This document shows, piece after piece, positions 52,776 through 61,695 of a stretch of 64,000 bases of DNA. The stretch is from Noviherbaspirillum sedimenti (GTDB lineage: Bacteria; Pseudomonadota; Gammaproteobacteria; Burkholderiales; Burkholderiaceae_D). The first letter of the stretch is position 1; the number at the start of each line of letters is the position of its first letter. Under the pieces are notes generated by a model. It ran no database searches. It worked only from the letters and a program-made list of their open reading frames with translations, and had not been told where the DNA came from. Where the stretch lies: NCBI RefSeq assembly GCF_003590835.1, contig NZ_QYUQ01000002.1:1178001-1242000 (forward strand). The letters run 5' to 3'. Position numbers and translations under genes: made by a program.

Positions 52776-53759
52776 CTAGCCGGCCAGGGCTTGCCACGGC
52801 TGGCTCTGGCGCCAGGCCCGCCGCCATTCGGACGGCAGCACCAGGCACAGGGCGCCGATGTCGGCCACCAGCGCCCCCAGCGCGGCAGGCTTGAGTTCAA
52901 CGCCGGCGGTCAGGGCCGGCAAACGGGAGGCGATTTCATGGCGCACCAGCGCTTCCAGCCAGTCGCCATGATGCATCCAGACACTGCCGCCGATGACGAA
53001 GACCCGGGTGTCGAGCGTGGCCGCAAGGTTGTACAGGGCCTTGCCGAACCAGTGCGCCGCCTGCTCCACCAGGAGCCGTTCGGCCGCGACACCCTGCCGC
53101 GCCGCAGCGAAGATGGCGGCGGCACCCTGCCCGCCGCGCAGGCCGAGGTTGCGTCCGGAAACCAGCGCTTCGACATCGCCACGGTTGCCGCAACCGCATA
53201 GCGCATCGGATTGTCCGGACAGCAGCATGTGGCCGGCATGACCGGCATTGCCGTGCTTGCCCAGCAGGATATGACCGTCGACGCACAGGCCGAAGCCGAT
53301 GCCGGTGCTCCAGGTGACGTACACGCAATCGGCTTCCTCCTGCAAGGCGCCGAAGCTGCGCTCGCCGGTCAGGGCGGCGATGCAGTCGTTGCGGATCACC
53401 ACGTCGGCAAAGCGTTCACGCAATACCGCTTCCAGCGGAATGCGGGTCCAGTCGTTGGGCAGGTCGGCGGCGCCGGAGAGACCGCCGCACAGGTTGGGAG
53501 TGACCAGCGCGATACTGCCGCCGGCAGCGACGAAGGGGCCACAGGAACTGACGCCGAGCCGGGCGATGCGGCGTGCGTCGATGCCGGCGTGCGCGCAAGC
53601 CTGCTCCAGCAAGGCGATTGCCTGCTCGCCGACTGCCCGTTCGCTGCCACTGCGCGCCGTCGGCGCCACCACCCGCGCCAGCGGACCGGAAACATTTGCC
53701 ACCGTGGCGGCCAGTTTGGTGCCGCCGATATCGAGTGCGCCGAGATAAATGGGTGCCAT
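52776..53759 (-). CDS. ROK family sugar kinase (probable glucokinase)
   Basis: A protein of about 327 residues. The phosphate-binding motif is DIGGTKLAA near residue 10, the catalytic base is Asp in RNDCIAALTGE, and the ROK zinc site is GHAGH then CGCGNRGDVE. The third zinc cysteine of CxCGxxGCxE is Asp here. It is last in the trehalose operon, overlapping the GH15 gene end, so phosphorylation of glucose released from trehalose is the likely role. ATG codons at 53777 and 53759 are both possible; neither has a good ribosome site. Confidence 0.82.
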   Translation of the reverse strand: MAPIYLGALDIGGTKLAATVANVSGPLARVVAPTARSGSERAVGEQAIALLEQACAHAGIDARRIARLGVSSCGPFVAAGGSIALVTPNLCGGLSGAADLPNDWTRIPLEAVLRERFADVVIRNDCIAALTGERSFGALQEEADCVYVTWSTGIGFGLCVDGHILLGKHGNAGHAGHMLLSGQSDALCGCGNRGDVEALVSGRNLGLRGGQGAAAIFAAARQGVAAERLLVEQAAHWFGKALYNLAATLDTRVFVIGGSVWMHHGDWLEALVRHEIASRLPALTAGVELKPAALGALVADIGALCLVLPSEWRRAWRQSQPWQALAG

Positions 53760-53763
53760 GGCG

Positions 53764-55551
53764 TCAGTATGCCGCATCCCAGTGAATACTCAAGCGCATG
53801 GCGCACTGGATCAGCCCAACCATGCTGTACGTCTGTGGAAAATTGCCCCACAGCTCCCCGGTTTCCGGCGCCACGTCTTCCGACAACAGGCCAAGATGGT
53901 TGCGGTGCGCCAGCACTTTCTCGAAGAGTTCGCGAGCCCGCTCCTTCTGCCCGATGTGCGCCAGCGCCAGGATCCACCACTCGGTGCAGACCAGGAAAGC
54001 CGTCTCGGGCAAGCCAAAATCGTCTTCCTCGTCGTAGCGCAACAGGAAGTCGCCGCGCCGCAGGTGCCGCTCGATCGCCGTCACCGTACCAGCCAGACGG
54101 GGATCGTCCGCCGCCAGGAAATTGAATTCCCCCATGAGAAGCAGGCTGGCATCGAGGCGGTCGCCGCCAAAGGTGGACACGAAGCTGTTCATGTCGGCGT
54201 TCCATGCCTTGTCGCAAATCTCGCGATGGATGATGCCGGCATGCTCGCGCCAGTACGCGGCGCGCTGCGGCAGGCCCAGATGGCCGGCGATCGAGGCCAG
54301 GCGGTCACAAGCGGCCCAGCACATGATGCTGGAAAAGGTGTGCACGCGCTGGGTGCCGCGCAATTCCCAGATGCCGGCGTCGGGCACATTGTAATAGCGG
54401 ATCGCCTGCTCGCCCAGGCGCTCCATGTCCTGAAAGATCGCCTGGTCGGCCGGGCGCTCCAGGCGGGCGTCGAAAAACGCCTGGCTGCTGGCGAGGATCG
54501 CAGCGCCGAAAACGTCGTTCTGCACCTGGCGATAGGCCAGGTTGCCCACCCGCACCGGACCCATGCCGCGATAGCCGGCCAGACCGGGCGCGACGTTTTC
54601 CTCCAGGGCGATCTGGCGGCGGATGCCATAGACCGGCTGCAACGGCACGTCACGGGTGTCGGCGATGATGTTGAGGATATAGCCCAGATAGTGTTCCATG
54701 GTGCGTGTCACGCCCAGGCGATTGAGCACATGGACGACGAAATAGGCGTCGCGCAGCCAGCAGAAGCGGTAATCCCAGTTGCGCGTACTGTGGGGCGCTT
54801 CCGGGATCGAGGTGGTCATGGCGGCGATCACGGCGCCGGTATCCTCGAACACGTTCAGCTTCAGGGTGACGGCTGCGCGGATCACCACATCCTGCCATTC
54901 GAACGGAATGGCCAGGCTGCGCACCCAGTCGGCCCAGTAGGCGCGCGTACTTTCGTAGAAGGATCGGCCGACTTCGTGCGGCGAGCCGTTGAGCGTCTCG
55001 TCCGGCCCCATCAGCAGGGTGAGGCTGTCGTGCAGGAAGAAAGGACGCTCGTCGATGACCGCCGACACCGAGGCATCGGTGGTCAGGCGCATCGACTGCG
55101 CGCCGCCGGAGAAGGAAATATGGTGCGCGCCGCAACGGGTCTCGGCACGGTGCCGGCCATATTCGACGGCAGGGCGAATCTGCAAGGCAATGCGCGGCCG
55201 GCCCGCCACCTTGCGGATGATGCGCACCAGCATTGCTGGTGAAAACATGCGCCCGAACATATAAAAGCGCGGCGCGAAGTCGATCACCTCGATCGCATTG
55301 CCCTGGCCATCGGCGATTCGCGTCAACAGGATCGCCGTATTGCGCTCGTAGCGCTGCTCGACCGGCTGGCCGCCCTCCAGAAGGACGCCGATCATGCCAT
55401 CGCGGGGTTCCCGCCCGGCCGGCTGCAGCAAGGCGCAGCACAGCGGATCACTATCGAAATAGGGATAGCACCACCAGACGATGGCGGCGTTCCGGTCGAT
55501 CAGAGCGCTGGTGCGGCAATTGCCGATCAAGCCCAAATCCAGGTTGCTCAT
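53764..55551 (-). CDS. Glycoside hydrolase family 15 protein (possible trehalase)
   Basis: A 595-residue cytoplasmic protein with an N-terminal beta domain (LGLIGNCRTSALID, a GH15 hallmark) and an (alpha/alpha)6 barrel. Barrel signatures are NWDYRFCWLRDAYF and, near the end, GNFPQTYSMVGLI. GH15 enzymes are glucoamylases, glucodextranases or trehalases. Position between otsB and a sugar kinase favours trehalose or a related glucoside as substrate. It starts 15 bases after the otsB stop. No signal peptide is seen. Confidence 0.88.
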   Translation of the reverse strand: MSNLDLGLIGNCRTSALIDRNAAIVWWCYPYFDSDPLCCALLQPAGREPRDGMIGVLLEGGQPVEQRYERNTAILLTRIADGQGNAIEVIDFAPRFYMFGRMFSPAMLVRIIRKVAGRPRIALQIRPAVEYGRHRAETRCGAHHISFSGGAQSMRLTTDASVSAVIDERPFFLHDSLTLLMGPDETLNGSPHEVGRSFYESTRAYWADWVRSLAIPFEWQDVVIRAAVTLKLNVFEDTGAVIAAMTTSIPEAPHSTRNWDYRFCWLRDAYFVVHVLNRLGVTRTMEHYLGYILNIIADTRDVPLQPVYGIRRQIALEENVAPGLAGYRGMGPVRVGNLAYRQVQNDVFGAAILASSQAFFDARLERPADQAIFQDMERLGEQAIRYYNVPDAGIWELRGTQRVHTFSSIMCWAACDRLASIAGHLGLPQRAAYWREHAGIIHREICDKAWNADMNSFVSTFGGDRLDASLLLMGEFNFLAADDPRLAGTVTAIERHLRRGDFLLRYDEEDDFGLPETAFLVCTEWWILALAHIGQKERARELFEKVLAHRNHLGLLSEDVAPETGELWGNFPQTYSMVGLIQCAMRLSIHWDAAY

Positions 55552-55566
55552 GCAGCTCCTTTTAAT

Positions 55567-56388
55567 TTAGAGGCCATGCGCATGGCCGGGGCCGGCCAGT
55601 TGGGCCGCCTTGGCCGTTTCCAGATGGCGCAGCCGGCTGGTCAGTTCATCGAGCAAACGGCCGATATCGGCATGCCGGGCAATACAGAATTCCGCGGCGC
55701 TGCCGTCGATGCATTCCACCCGCACCGAGAGCAGCCCGGCGCGGCGCAGTCGAAACACGGCTTCGTCAGTGACATCGTCGCCGACGTAAATGGCGCCGGG
55801 TGCGCCGCTTCGACGCAGCAATTCGCGCAGCGCGCTGCCCTTGTCAGCCACGCCCGGCGGCAGCAGGTTGAGGACGCACTTGCCGCCGACCATGCGTGGC
55901 GTCGGCGCCAGTTGCGCCGCCAGCGCCGTCAGCCAGGCAAGGCTGGCGGCGTGATCGGGCGCGCCACGGTAATGCAGCGACAGCGAATAGTGCTTGTCTT
56001 CGATCAGGATGCCGGTGCCGCGCACCGGCTCTTGCGCCAGCCAGCGTTCCAGCTGCGCGCGCCAGGCCCGGCACAACGCCGCATGGGCGGCCAGCTCGGC
56101 TTCGTCGGCCATGCCTTCCAGGCCATGGTTGCCCACCACATAAGGCGGATCGAACCCCAGGCGCGCGCGGATATCGGCCAGGGACCGTCCGCTCAGGATC
56201 GCGATCGGCGTCAGCGACGACAGGCTCAGCAGGCGTTGCAGCACGTCTGGCGGCATGCGGGCATGGCCAGGTTCGCTGGTGATCGGCGCCAGGGTGCCGT
56301 CGAAATCGAAGGCGCACAGCACGCCGGGCTGCACAATGCTGTCCAGGCGCGCGCGACCGGCGGCGGAAAACAGCGATTGCATCGTCAC
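55567..56388 (-). CDS. otsB: Trehalose-6-phosphate phosphatase
   Basis: Removes phosphate from trehalose-6-phosphate to give trehalose. The 273-residue HAD-family protein has motif I FDFDGTLAPI with nucleophile Asp28 and Asp30. Motif IV is YVGDDVTDEAVF, and cap-domain residues lie between. Its start overlaps the otsA stop by 4 bases (ATGA), so the two are translationally coupled. It is followed by the GH15 gene. Confidence 0.93.
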   Translation of the reverse strand: MTMQSLFSAAGRARLDSIVQPGVLCAFDFDGTLAPITSEPGHARMPPDVLQRLLSLSSLTPIAILSGRSLADIRARLGFDPPYVVGNHGLEGMADEAELAAHAALCRAWRAQLERWLAQEPVRGTGILIEDKHYSLSLHYRGAPDHAASLAWLTALAAQLAPTPRMVGGKCVLNLLPPGVADKGSALRELLRRSGAPGAIYVGDDVTDEAVFRLRRAGLLSVRVECIDGSAAEFCIARHADIGRLLDELTSRLRHLETAKAAQLAGPGHAHGL

Positions 56389-58646
56389 ACCACCCGGCGC
56401 AGCGAGGCGCGGCTATGCGAATGGATTTTCGTCATGATGCGCTCGCGCTGGCGCAGGCGTGCGGCGTCCAGCAGCATGCGTCCGGCCCAGCGGTAGACAT
56501 TGAAATCCTTGACCAGCGAGCGCATGCTGCGCATGCGCTCGCGCTGTTCGATCTCCGGCATGGTCAGCGCCCGGTACAGGGCTTCGGCGCTTTGCTCGAT
56601 ATGGTAGGGGTTGACCATCAGGGCTTCGTGCAATTCCCGCGCGGCGCCGGTGAATTGGGACAGCACCAGCACGCCGCGCTCGTCGTCGCGCGCGGCAATG
56701 AATTCCTTGGCCACCAGGTTCATGCCGTCGTGCAGGCTGGTGACCACGCAGACATCGGCAGCGCGGTACAGGCGATTGACCTCTTCGGCATTGTGATGCG
56801 CAATCCGCAGGATGATCGGCACATATACGCCGCTGCCGAAGCGCCGGTTGATGCGTTGCGCCAGGCTGCGCACGCGCGCCTCGAAATTCTGGTATTCATC
56901 CAGCGAGGAACGGCTCGGCGCGGCGATCTGCAACAGCGTAAACTTGCCGACCAGGGCCGGGTAATCTTCCAGCATGCGCTCGACCGCCTGGAAGCGCTCG
57001 ATGATGCCCTTGGTATAGTCGAGCCGGTCCACCCCCAGCCCCAGCAGATGGTTTTCCGGCAGCGCCAGTTCCTGGTGCACCGCCTGGCGGCAGGCAGCCA
57101 CATCCGGCGCGCCCGGCTCCGGCTCCGGCCAGGCGATCGAAATCGGATAGCTTTCCACCTGGGTCAGCTTGCCGCCGTAGGAAATGGTCGACGCCTCGTG
57201 CTCGATGCGGGTTTCCAGGTAACGGTCGACGGTTTCAAGGAAATTCTTGCAGTGGAAACTGGTATGGAAGCCAAGGATGGTGCTGCCCAGCAGCCCTTCG
57301 AGGATCTCCTCGCGCCATGGGCAGATGCCGAAGGATTCCGGGTTCGGCCAGGGGATGTGCCAGAAGGTGATGATGGTCGCCTTGGGCAAGGCTTCGCGCA
57401 CCATGCGCGGCAGCAGCGCGAAGTGGTAATCCTGCACCAGCACCACCGGATCGTCGGTACGCGCTTCCTGCACCACCGCATCGGCGAAGCGCTGGTTGAC
57501 CTCGACGTAACGGTCAAAGTCGGCGGAGCGGAACACCGGGCGCACGTGGGCGATATGGCAAAGCGGCCACAGGCCCTCGTTGGCGAAGCCATAATAGAAG
57601 CCCTGCTCTTCCTCCTTGCTCAGCCAGACCCGCCGCAGCGTATAGCTGGGGCGCGCCGGCGGCACCTTGACGCGGTCGTTGCCGTCCACTGCGGCGCGGT
57701 CGCCGGAACCGCCGCCGTGGGCGATCCAGGTGCCCGAGCAGGCGCGCATGACCGGCTCGACCGCCGTCACCAGGCCGCTGGCCGGACGGTTGACCTGCAG
57801 GCCGGTGGCGGTCTGCACGTGGATGTAAGGCTCGCGGTTGGATACCACCAGCACTTCGTCGCCTGCCAGTTCCTCGCGCAGGATCGTGCGCAACTTGTCC
57901 GGCGTCCACTGGCGCGAAGGATCGTCGCGTACGCGGCGGTCCTGGCTGTATTCTTTCAGCAGCGCGCGCAAGTCGCCGGCCAATGGTTGGATACTGGCCG
58001 CCACCTCGTGCGGACCATGGCGCGCATGCGGCCGCGTATCCTTGACCAGGACGTCCTTGACCGCGCTGATCACGCCGCGCCAGCTCAGGTGGGCGATGAA
58101 GATGGTCAGCAGCGCCATCACCACCGCCAGCATGGCAAACAGCGCCAGCACATACTTGCGCGCATCGGCGCTGCGCCGCTCGATAAAGCTGGTGTCGTGC
58201 ACCAGGATCAGCTTGCCCTCGTAATGGCCATCCGCCTGCAGCGGGTTTTCGGTGACATGCACCGAGCCTTGCGGCAGCGACACCATACTTTGCCGCAAGG
58301 TCTGCTGCCAGCCGGCGTCCATGCACCCGAGCGATTGCGGATAGGTGCGTGTCTTGTACAGCAACTTGGCATTGTCGTCGCAAAAGGCCAGCGCAAACAG
58401 GCGATCGTCCTGCACGGCGCGGTCGAACAGTTCGGCGATCTTCTTTTGCGATTTCAGCGGCACGTATTCCTGCAACGGGTCTTGCAAGGCGGCAGCCAGC
58501 ATTTGCGAGCGCGTATCCAGGTCGCGCACGAACCAGCGCAGGGTGAGCTTATCCACCCAGGGCACGACAGCGTAAGCCAGCAGTACCCAGACCAAGGCCA
58601 CCGGCAGGATGAATTTCAGGGATAGGCGGAACGAGCCGGATTGCAT
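56385..58646 (-). CDS. otsA: Membrane-anchored trehalose-6-phosphate synthase with sensor-like N-terminus
   Basis: A 753-residue fusion. Residues 11-31 and 165-187 are membrane helices around an extracytoplasmic domain of about 130 residues, followed by a HAMP-like linker. From about 264 to 735 is a GT20 synthase that joins UDP-glucose and glucose-6-phosphate. Synthase motifs include [26 protein letters not shown] and [10 protein letters not shown], so the catalytic part is complete. E. coli OtsA is about 474 residues and soluble. The fusion suggests synthesis tuned by an envelope signal such as osmotic change (inference). It heads the otsA-otsB-GH15-ROK operon. Confidence 0.9.
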   Translation of the reverse strand: MQSGSFRLSLKFILPVALVWVLLAYAVVPWVDKLTLRWFVRDLDTRSQMLAAALQDPLQEYVPLKSQKKIAELFDRAVQDDRLFALAFCDDNAKLLYKTRTYPQSLGCMDAGWQQTLRQSMVSLPQGSVHVTENPLQADGHYEGKLILVHDTSFIERRSADARKYVLALFAMLAVVMALLTIFIAHLSWRGVISAVKDVLVKDTRPHARHGPHEVAASIQPLAGDLRALLKEYSQDRRVRDDPSRQWTPDKLRTILREELAGDEVLVVSNREPYIHVQTATGLQVNRPASGLVTAVEPVMRACSGTWIAHGGGSGDRAAVDGNDRVKVPPARPSYTLRRVWLSKEEEQGFYYGFANEGLWPLCHIAHVRPVFRSADFDRYVEVNQRFADAVVQEARTDDPVVLVQDYHFALLPRMVREALPKATIITFWHIPWPNPESFGICPWREEILEGLLGSTILGFHTSFHCKNFLETVDRYLETRIEHEASTISYGGKLTQVESYPISIAWPEPEPGAPDVAACRQAVHQELALPENHLLGLGVDRLDYTKGIIERFQAVERMLEDYPALVGKFTLLQIAAPSRSSLDEYQNFEARVRSLAQRINRRFGSGVYVPIILRIAHHNAEEVNRLYRAADVCVVTSLHDGMNLVAKEFIAARDDERGVLVLSQFTGAARELHEALMVNPYHIEQSAEALYRALTMPEIEQRERMRSMRSLVKDFNVYRWAGRMLLDAARLRQRERIMTKIHSHSRASLRRVV

Positions 58647-58871
58647 GATTTACCCTGGTTAATTGAATATCTACATGGTTTGACTTCCCAGGTGCCACGC
58701 CAAAGCCAGTGCGTCAGTGAGCAACAGTAAATAAGATAGACAGCGCCAAGGTTTCGTTCATTCCGTGCCAACGTGGTCTTGTTGTCCTGCATCACGCTCC
58801 CCGCATTCCTTGCATTGACGCCCTTTTTCTTCTCCAGAAATAAAGCACTTCCAAAATTCCGGGAAGCCCGC

Positions 58872-58877
58872 TATAAT
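58872..58877 (+). promoter_or_regulatory. -10 element of tRNA-Arg
   Basis: A perfect TATAAT lies 12 bases upstream of the tRNA 5' end; the -35 hexamer is poor. The 243-base stretch from the otsA start to the tRNA (58647-58889) holds no gene I can support. Confidence 0.6.
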
Positions 58878-58889
58878 TTCGTCTTCAAC

Positions 58890-58966
58890 GCGGCTGTAGC
58901 TCAGCTGGATAGAGTACTTGGCTACGAACCAAGGGGTCGTGGGTTCGATTCCTGCCAGCCGCACCA
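58890..58966 (+). tRNA. tRNA-Arg (ACG)
   Basis: A 77-base cloverleaf. Acceptor GCGGCTG pairs with CAGCCGC, the anticodon stem CTTGG / CCAAG has loop CTACGAA reading ACG, the T-loop is GGGTTCGATTCC, and CCA is encoded. Confidence 0.96.
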
Positions 58967-58977
58967 GTAATACCGAA

Positions 58978-59008
58978 GGGCTTACGTTCACAAGACGTAA
59001 GCCCTTTT
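58978..59008 (+). terminator. Terminator after tRNA-Arg
   Basis: The perfect 10-bp stem GGGCTTACGT / ACGTAAGCCC is followed by TTTT, 11 bases after the tRNA end. Confidence 0.85.
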
Positions 59009-59235
59009 CATTTGCAGAATCCCCCCTCATCTTTACGTTCCGCCTTTTATATCCCTTCCCTTTACGCGTTCCCGCCACGTTGCATATTCACCTCGAATTC
59101 CCGCCAGCTCTTCACTGAAGCGTTGCCAGTCCGACTATAATCATTGCGTCACAGAAACCACCGCACACATCAATTGCCGATAGGCTGCATGCCCCGCTAT
59201 CCAACCGTCAATTCACCATTGCCAATTAAATAACC

Positions 59236-59727
59236 ATGCAAAACGCCGCGTTATCCAATATCAATGTCTCCCACAGTCCGGGCAAGTTTTCAATTGTGTT
59301 AAGAGTCTATAACCAGGACATTGATGCGGGACGCATGGTCTATATTGGCAACTACATGAATTTCCTGGAGCGGGCGCGCACGGAATGGTTTCATTACCTG
59401 GGACTCAACCAGCGCCATGTGGAACGCCACTATCGCGCTTTTTTCGTGGCGCGTGACTTGCACCTGGATTGTTTCAGCCCGGCTTATCTGGATGATGTAT
59501 TGAAGGTCTCCATCCAGGTCAAATCGCTTGGCCGCACCAAAATGGTCTGGGCACATACCATCGAGCGCGACGGCATTATTGCCAGTGCGGATCTGACCGC
59601 TGTGTGGGTGGATTTGAAAACGCTGAAGCCGACTGCCATGCCGGCGGAAGTGCGCGAAAAATTCCTGGCCGAATTCGAGCACAGGGAACGCCCGGCGGAA
59701 TCAGCCCAGGCCACTGCCTCGACGTAG
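59236..59727 (+). CDS. Acyl-CoA thioesterase, YbgC/4HBT hot-dog family
   Basis: A 163-residue hot-dog fold protein that probably hydrolyses short acyl-CoA or acyl-ACP thioesters. The family core is VYNQDIDAGRMVYIGNYMNFLERARTEW-like (residues about 24-50), keeping the catalytic Asp of DxD. The histidine usual in VYHxNY is Ile here. It precedes a two-component pair by 25 bases, but a functional link is not evident. No clear ribosome site is seen at the ATG. The start lies 227 bases past the tRNA-Arg terminator; that gap holds nothing I can name. Confidence 0.85.
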   Translation: MQNAALSNINVSHSPGKFSIVLRVYNQDIDAGRMVYIGNYMNFLERARTEWFHYLGLNQRHVERHYRAFFVARDLHLDCFSPAYLDDVLKVSIQVKSLGRTKMVWAHTIERDGIIASADLTAVWVDLKTLKPTAMPAEVREKFLAEFEHRERPAESAQATAST

Positions 59728-59752
59728 CCCCCCTCTCCGGCCGAGCCAACGC

Positions 59753-60862
59753 GTGCGCAAGAAGATACTTACCGATTGGGAATCCCGCTTCCAGGCGATC
59801 GTCTCCAACACGCCCGGCCTGGTATTCCAGTGCCTGCTGCGCGGCGATGGCACGCTCGACTTTCCCTATCTGAGCGATGGCTGCCATGCCTTGCTTGGCA
59901 TCACGCAGCAACAATTGCATGACGCCCCCGCGCGCCTTTCCGAGCTGCTGCTGCCGGAAGACCGCGCCTCGTTCCAGGATGCGATGAAGGCCTCGGCTTC
60001 CAGCGGCAAGAGCTGGAACTGGGAAGGCCGCATCCGTGTCGTGCAATGGAATGACATCAAGTGGATCAACCTGCGCTGCACCCCGCGCCTGCCCGTCGGA
60101 GCGGAGCCGCAATGGGATGGCATCATGTCCAACATCACAGAAAGCAAGCTGGAACAGGCGGAAATCAAGCGCTCGCGCGCGCAACTGGCGGAACTGTCTG
60201 CACACGTGGAAAAGGTCAAGGAAGAAGAGCGCACGCGCATTGCCCGCGAAATTCACGATGACCTCGGCGGCAACCTGACTGCAATCAAGATGGCGCTGGC
60301 GCTGCTGGTCAAGCGCCTGCCACCGGAATCCGCCAAGGATCTGAGCGACAAGGCCCATTACGTCGATATCCTGGTCGACCGCACCCTGGAGTCCATCCAC
60401 CGCATTGCCGGCGATCTGCGGCCTGGCGTGCTCGATTTCGGCATCACTGCCGCCATCGAATGGCAGGCGCGGGAATTTGAAAAACAGACTGGCACCCCCT
60501 GCACGCTCAGTGCGGACACGCAGGAAATTGAATTGCCCCAGGAACAAGCTACGGCACTGTTCCGCATCTTCCAGGAAGCGCTGACCAATATCAGCAAGCA
60601 TGCCGGCGCCAGCCGGGTGAAAGTGAAACTGTTGCGCGCCGAGCAGCATCTCCTGCTAGAAGTGGCCGACAATGGCAAGGGCATTTCCGCCGCCGATCAG
60701 GGCAAGCCGCACTCCTTCGGCATCCGCGGCATGACCGAACGGGCGCATGCGTTGGGTGGAGAATTCTGCCTGGACAAGGCCGCGCCGCCCGGCGACGGCT
60801 GTGTTGTACGGATCCGAATCCCGCTTGAGCATGCCTTGACGTCTACTGCCAATAGGCAATAA
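59753..60862 (+). CDS. PAS-domain histidine kinase, NarX type
   Basis: A 369-residue soluble kinase. A PAS domain at about 13-130 (VSNTPGLVFQCLL to GIMSNITESK) is followed by a coiled coil. A HisKA_3 dimerisation domain has His168 in REIHDDLGGNLTAIK, and an ATPase domain has ALTNISKHAGAS, VADNGKGI and the FGIRGMTERA glycine box. The start is GTG. It is followed after 8 bases by a NarL-type regulator, its likely partner. With no membrane helix, the signal is probably intracellular. Confidence 0.9.
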   Translation: MRKKILTDWESRFQAIVSNTPGLVFQCLLRGDGTLDFPYLSDGCHALLGITQQQLHDAPARLSELLLPEDRASFQDAMKASASSGKSWNWEGRIRVVQWNDIKWINLRCTPRLPVGAEPQWDGIMSNITESKLEQAEIKRSRAQLAELSAHVEKVKEEERTRIAREIHDDLGGNLTAIKMALALLVKRLPPESAKDLSDKAHYVDILVDRTLESIHRIAGDLRPGVLDFGITAAIEWQAREFEKQTGTPCTLSADTQEIELPQEQATALFRIFQEALTNISKHAGASRVKVKLLRAEQHLLLEVADNGKGISAADQGKPHSFGIRGMTERAHALGGEFCLDKAAPPGDGCVVRIRIPLEHALTSTANRQ

Positions 60863-60870
60863 TAGCAGGC

Positions 60871-61521
60871 ATGACCACCAAAAACTCCATCAAGGTCTTG
60901 ATTGCAGACGACCATGCTATCGTACGCGCGGGTTTGAAGCAGATTCTTGCCGACACCAGGGATATCGCTGTCGCCGGCGAGGCGGAAAACGGCCTGGATG
61001 CCATCAAGCTGGTGCGCCAGGGGAAAGGCGAGGTCTTGCTGCTCGACATATCCATGCCTGACCGCAACGGCATCGAAGTCCTGAAGCAGGTACGCAAGGA
61101 AGTGCCGGATATCGCCGTGCTGATCCTGACCATGCATCGCGAAGACCAGTATGCGATCCGTTCCCTGAAAGCGGGCGCAGCCGGTTACCTCAACAAGCAA
61201 AGCGCGCCGGCCGAACTGGTCAACGCCATTCGCCAGGTCGCTGCCGGCCGCAAGTATGTGAGTCCGACGCTGGCCCAGGAACTGGCTAACCAGATCAATG
61301 AAGAACGTGAAGTGCCGCTGCACGAAACCCTGTCCGACCGCGAATTCCAGACTCTGACCATGATCGCTTCCGGCAAGACCGTCAGCGATATCGCGCGCGA
61401 GCTGGTACTGTCGGTCAAGACGATCAGCATGTACCGCGCGCGACTGCTGCAAAAGATGAAACTTCGACACAATGCGGAATTGACACATTACGCCATCAAG
61501 AATCAGCTGGTCGAAGAATAA
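60871..61521 (+). CDS. NarL/LuxR-type response regulator
   Basis: A 216-residue two-domain regulator. The receiver has DD at about 13-14, phospho-acceptor Asp59 in LLLDISMPD and Lys in YLNKQ. A LuxR helix-turn-helix at about 150-212 contains LSDREFQTLTMIASGKTVSDIA and SVKTISMYRARLLQKM. It is paired with the upstream kinase. The next genes are a diguanylate cyclase and flagellin, which might be targets, but no binding site is identified. Confidence 0.92.
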   Translation: MTTKNSIKVLIADDHAIVRAGLKQILADTRDIAVAGEAENGLDAIKLVRQGKGEVLLLDISMPDRNGIEVLKQVRKEVPDIAVLILTMHREDQYAIRSLKAGAAGYLNKQSAPAELVNAIRQVAAGRKYVSPTLAQELANQINEEREVPLHETLSDREFQTLTMIASGKTVSDIARELVLSVKTISMYRARLLQKMKLRHNAELTHYAIKNQLVEE

Positions 61522-61695
61522 GCCCCCTCTTTCTGCCTTGACTCTGGCAAAATATTATAATTGCAATTTCGCAACAGGATCCTTCTTGCCCCTGCAGGAT
61601 CCACCGCGACCGACTGAAGCCCTGAAGTAAGCCTGCTTTTGCCGCCTGTTCAATCCTTCGCTGCAAGGTCGCTCGTTCGATTATCGGAAAAACAC

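Noticed and set aside
56415..58625. A 736-codon open frame on the plus strand, antisense to otsA
   Set aside because: Same cause. The otsA frame has all synthase motifs, while this one has no domain and no ribosome site.
58758..59078. A 106-codon minus-strand frame across tRNA-Arg
   Set aside because: Its AGIEPTTPWFVAKYSIQLS segment is the reverse-strand translation of tRNA-Arg, a well-known false protein.
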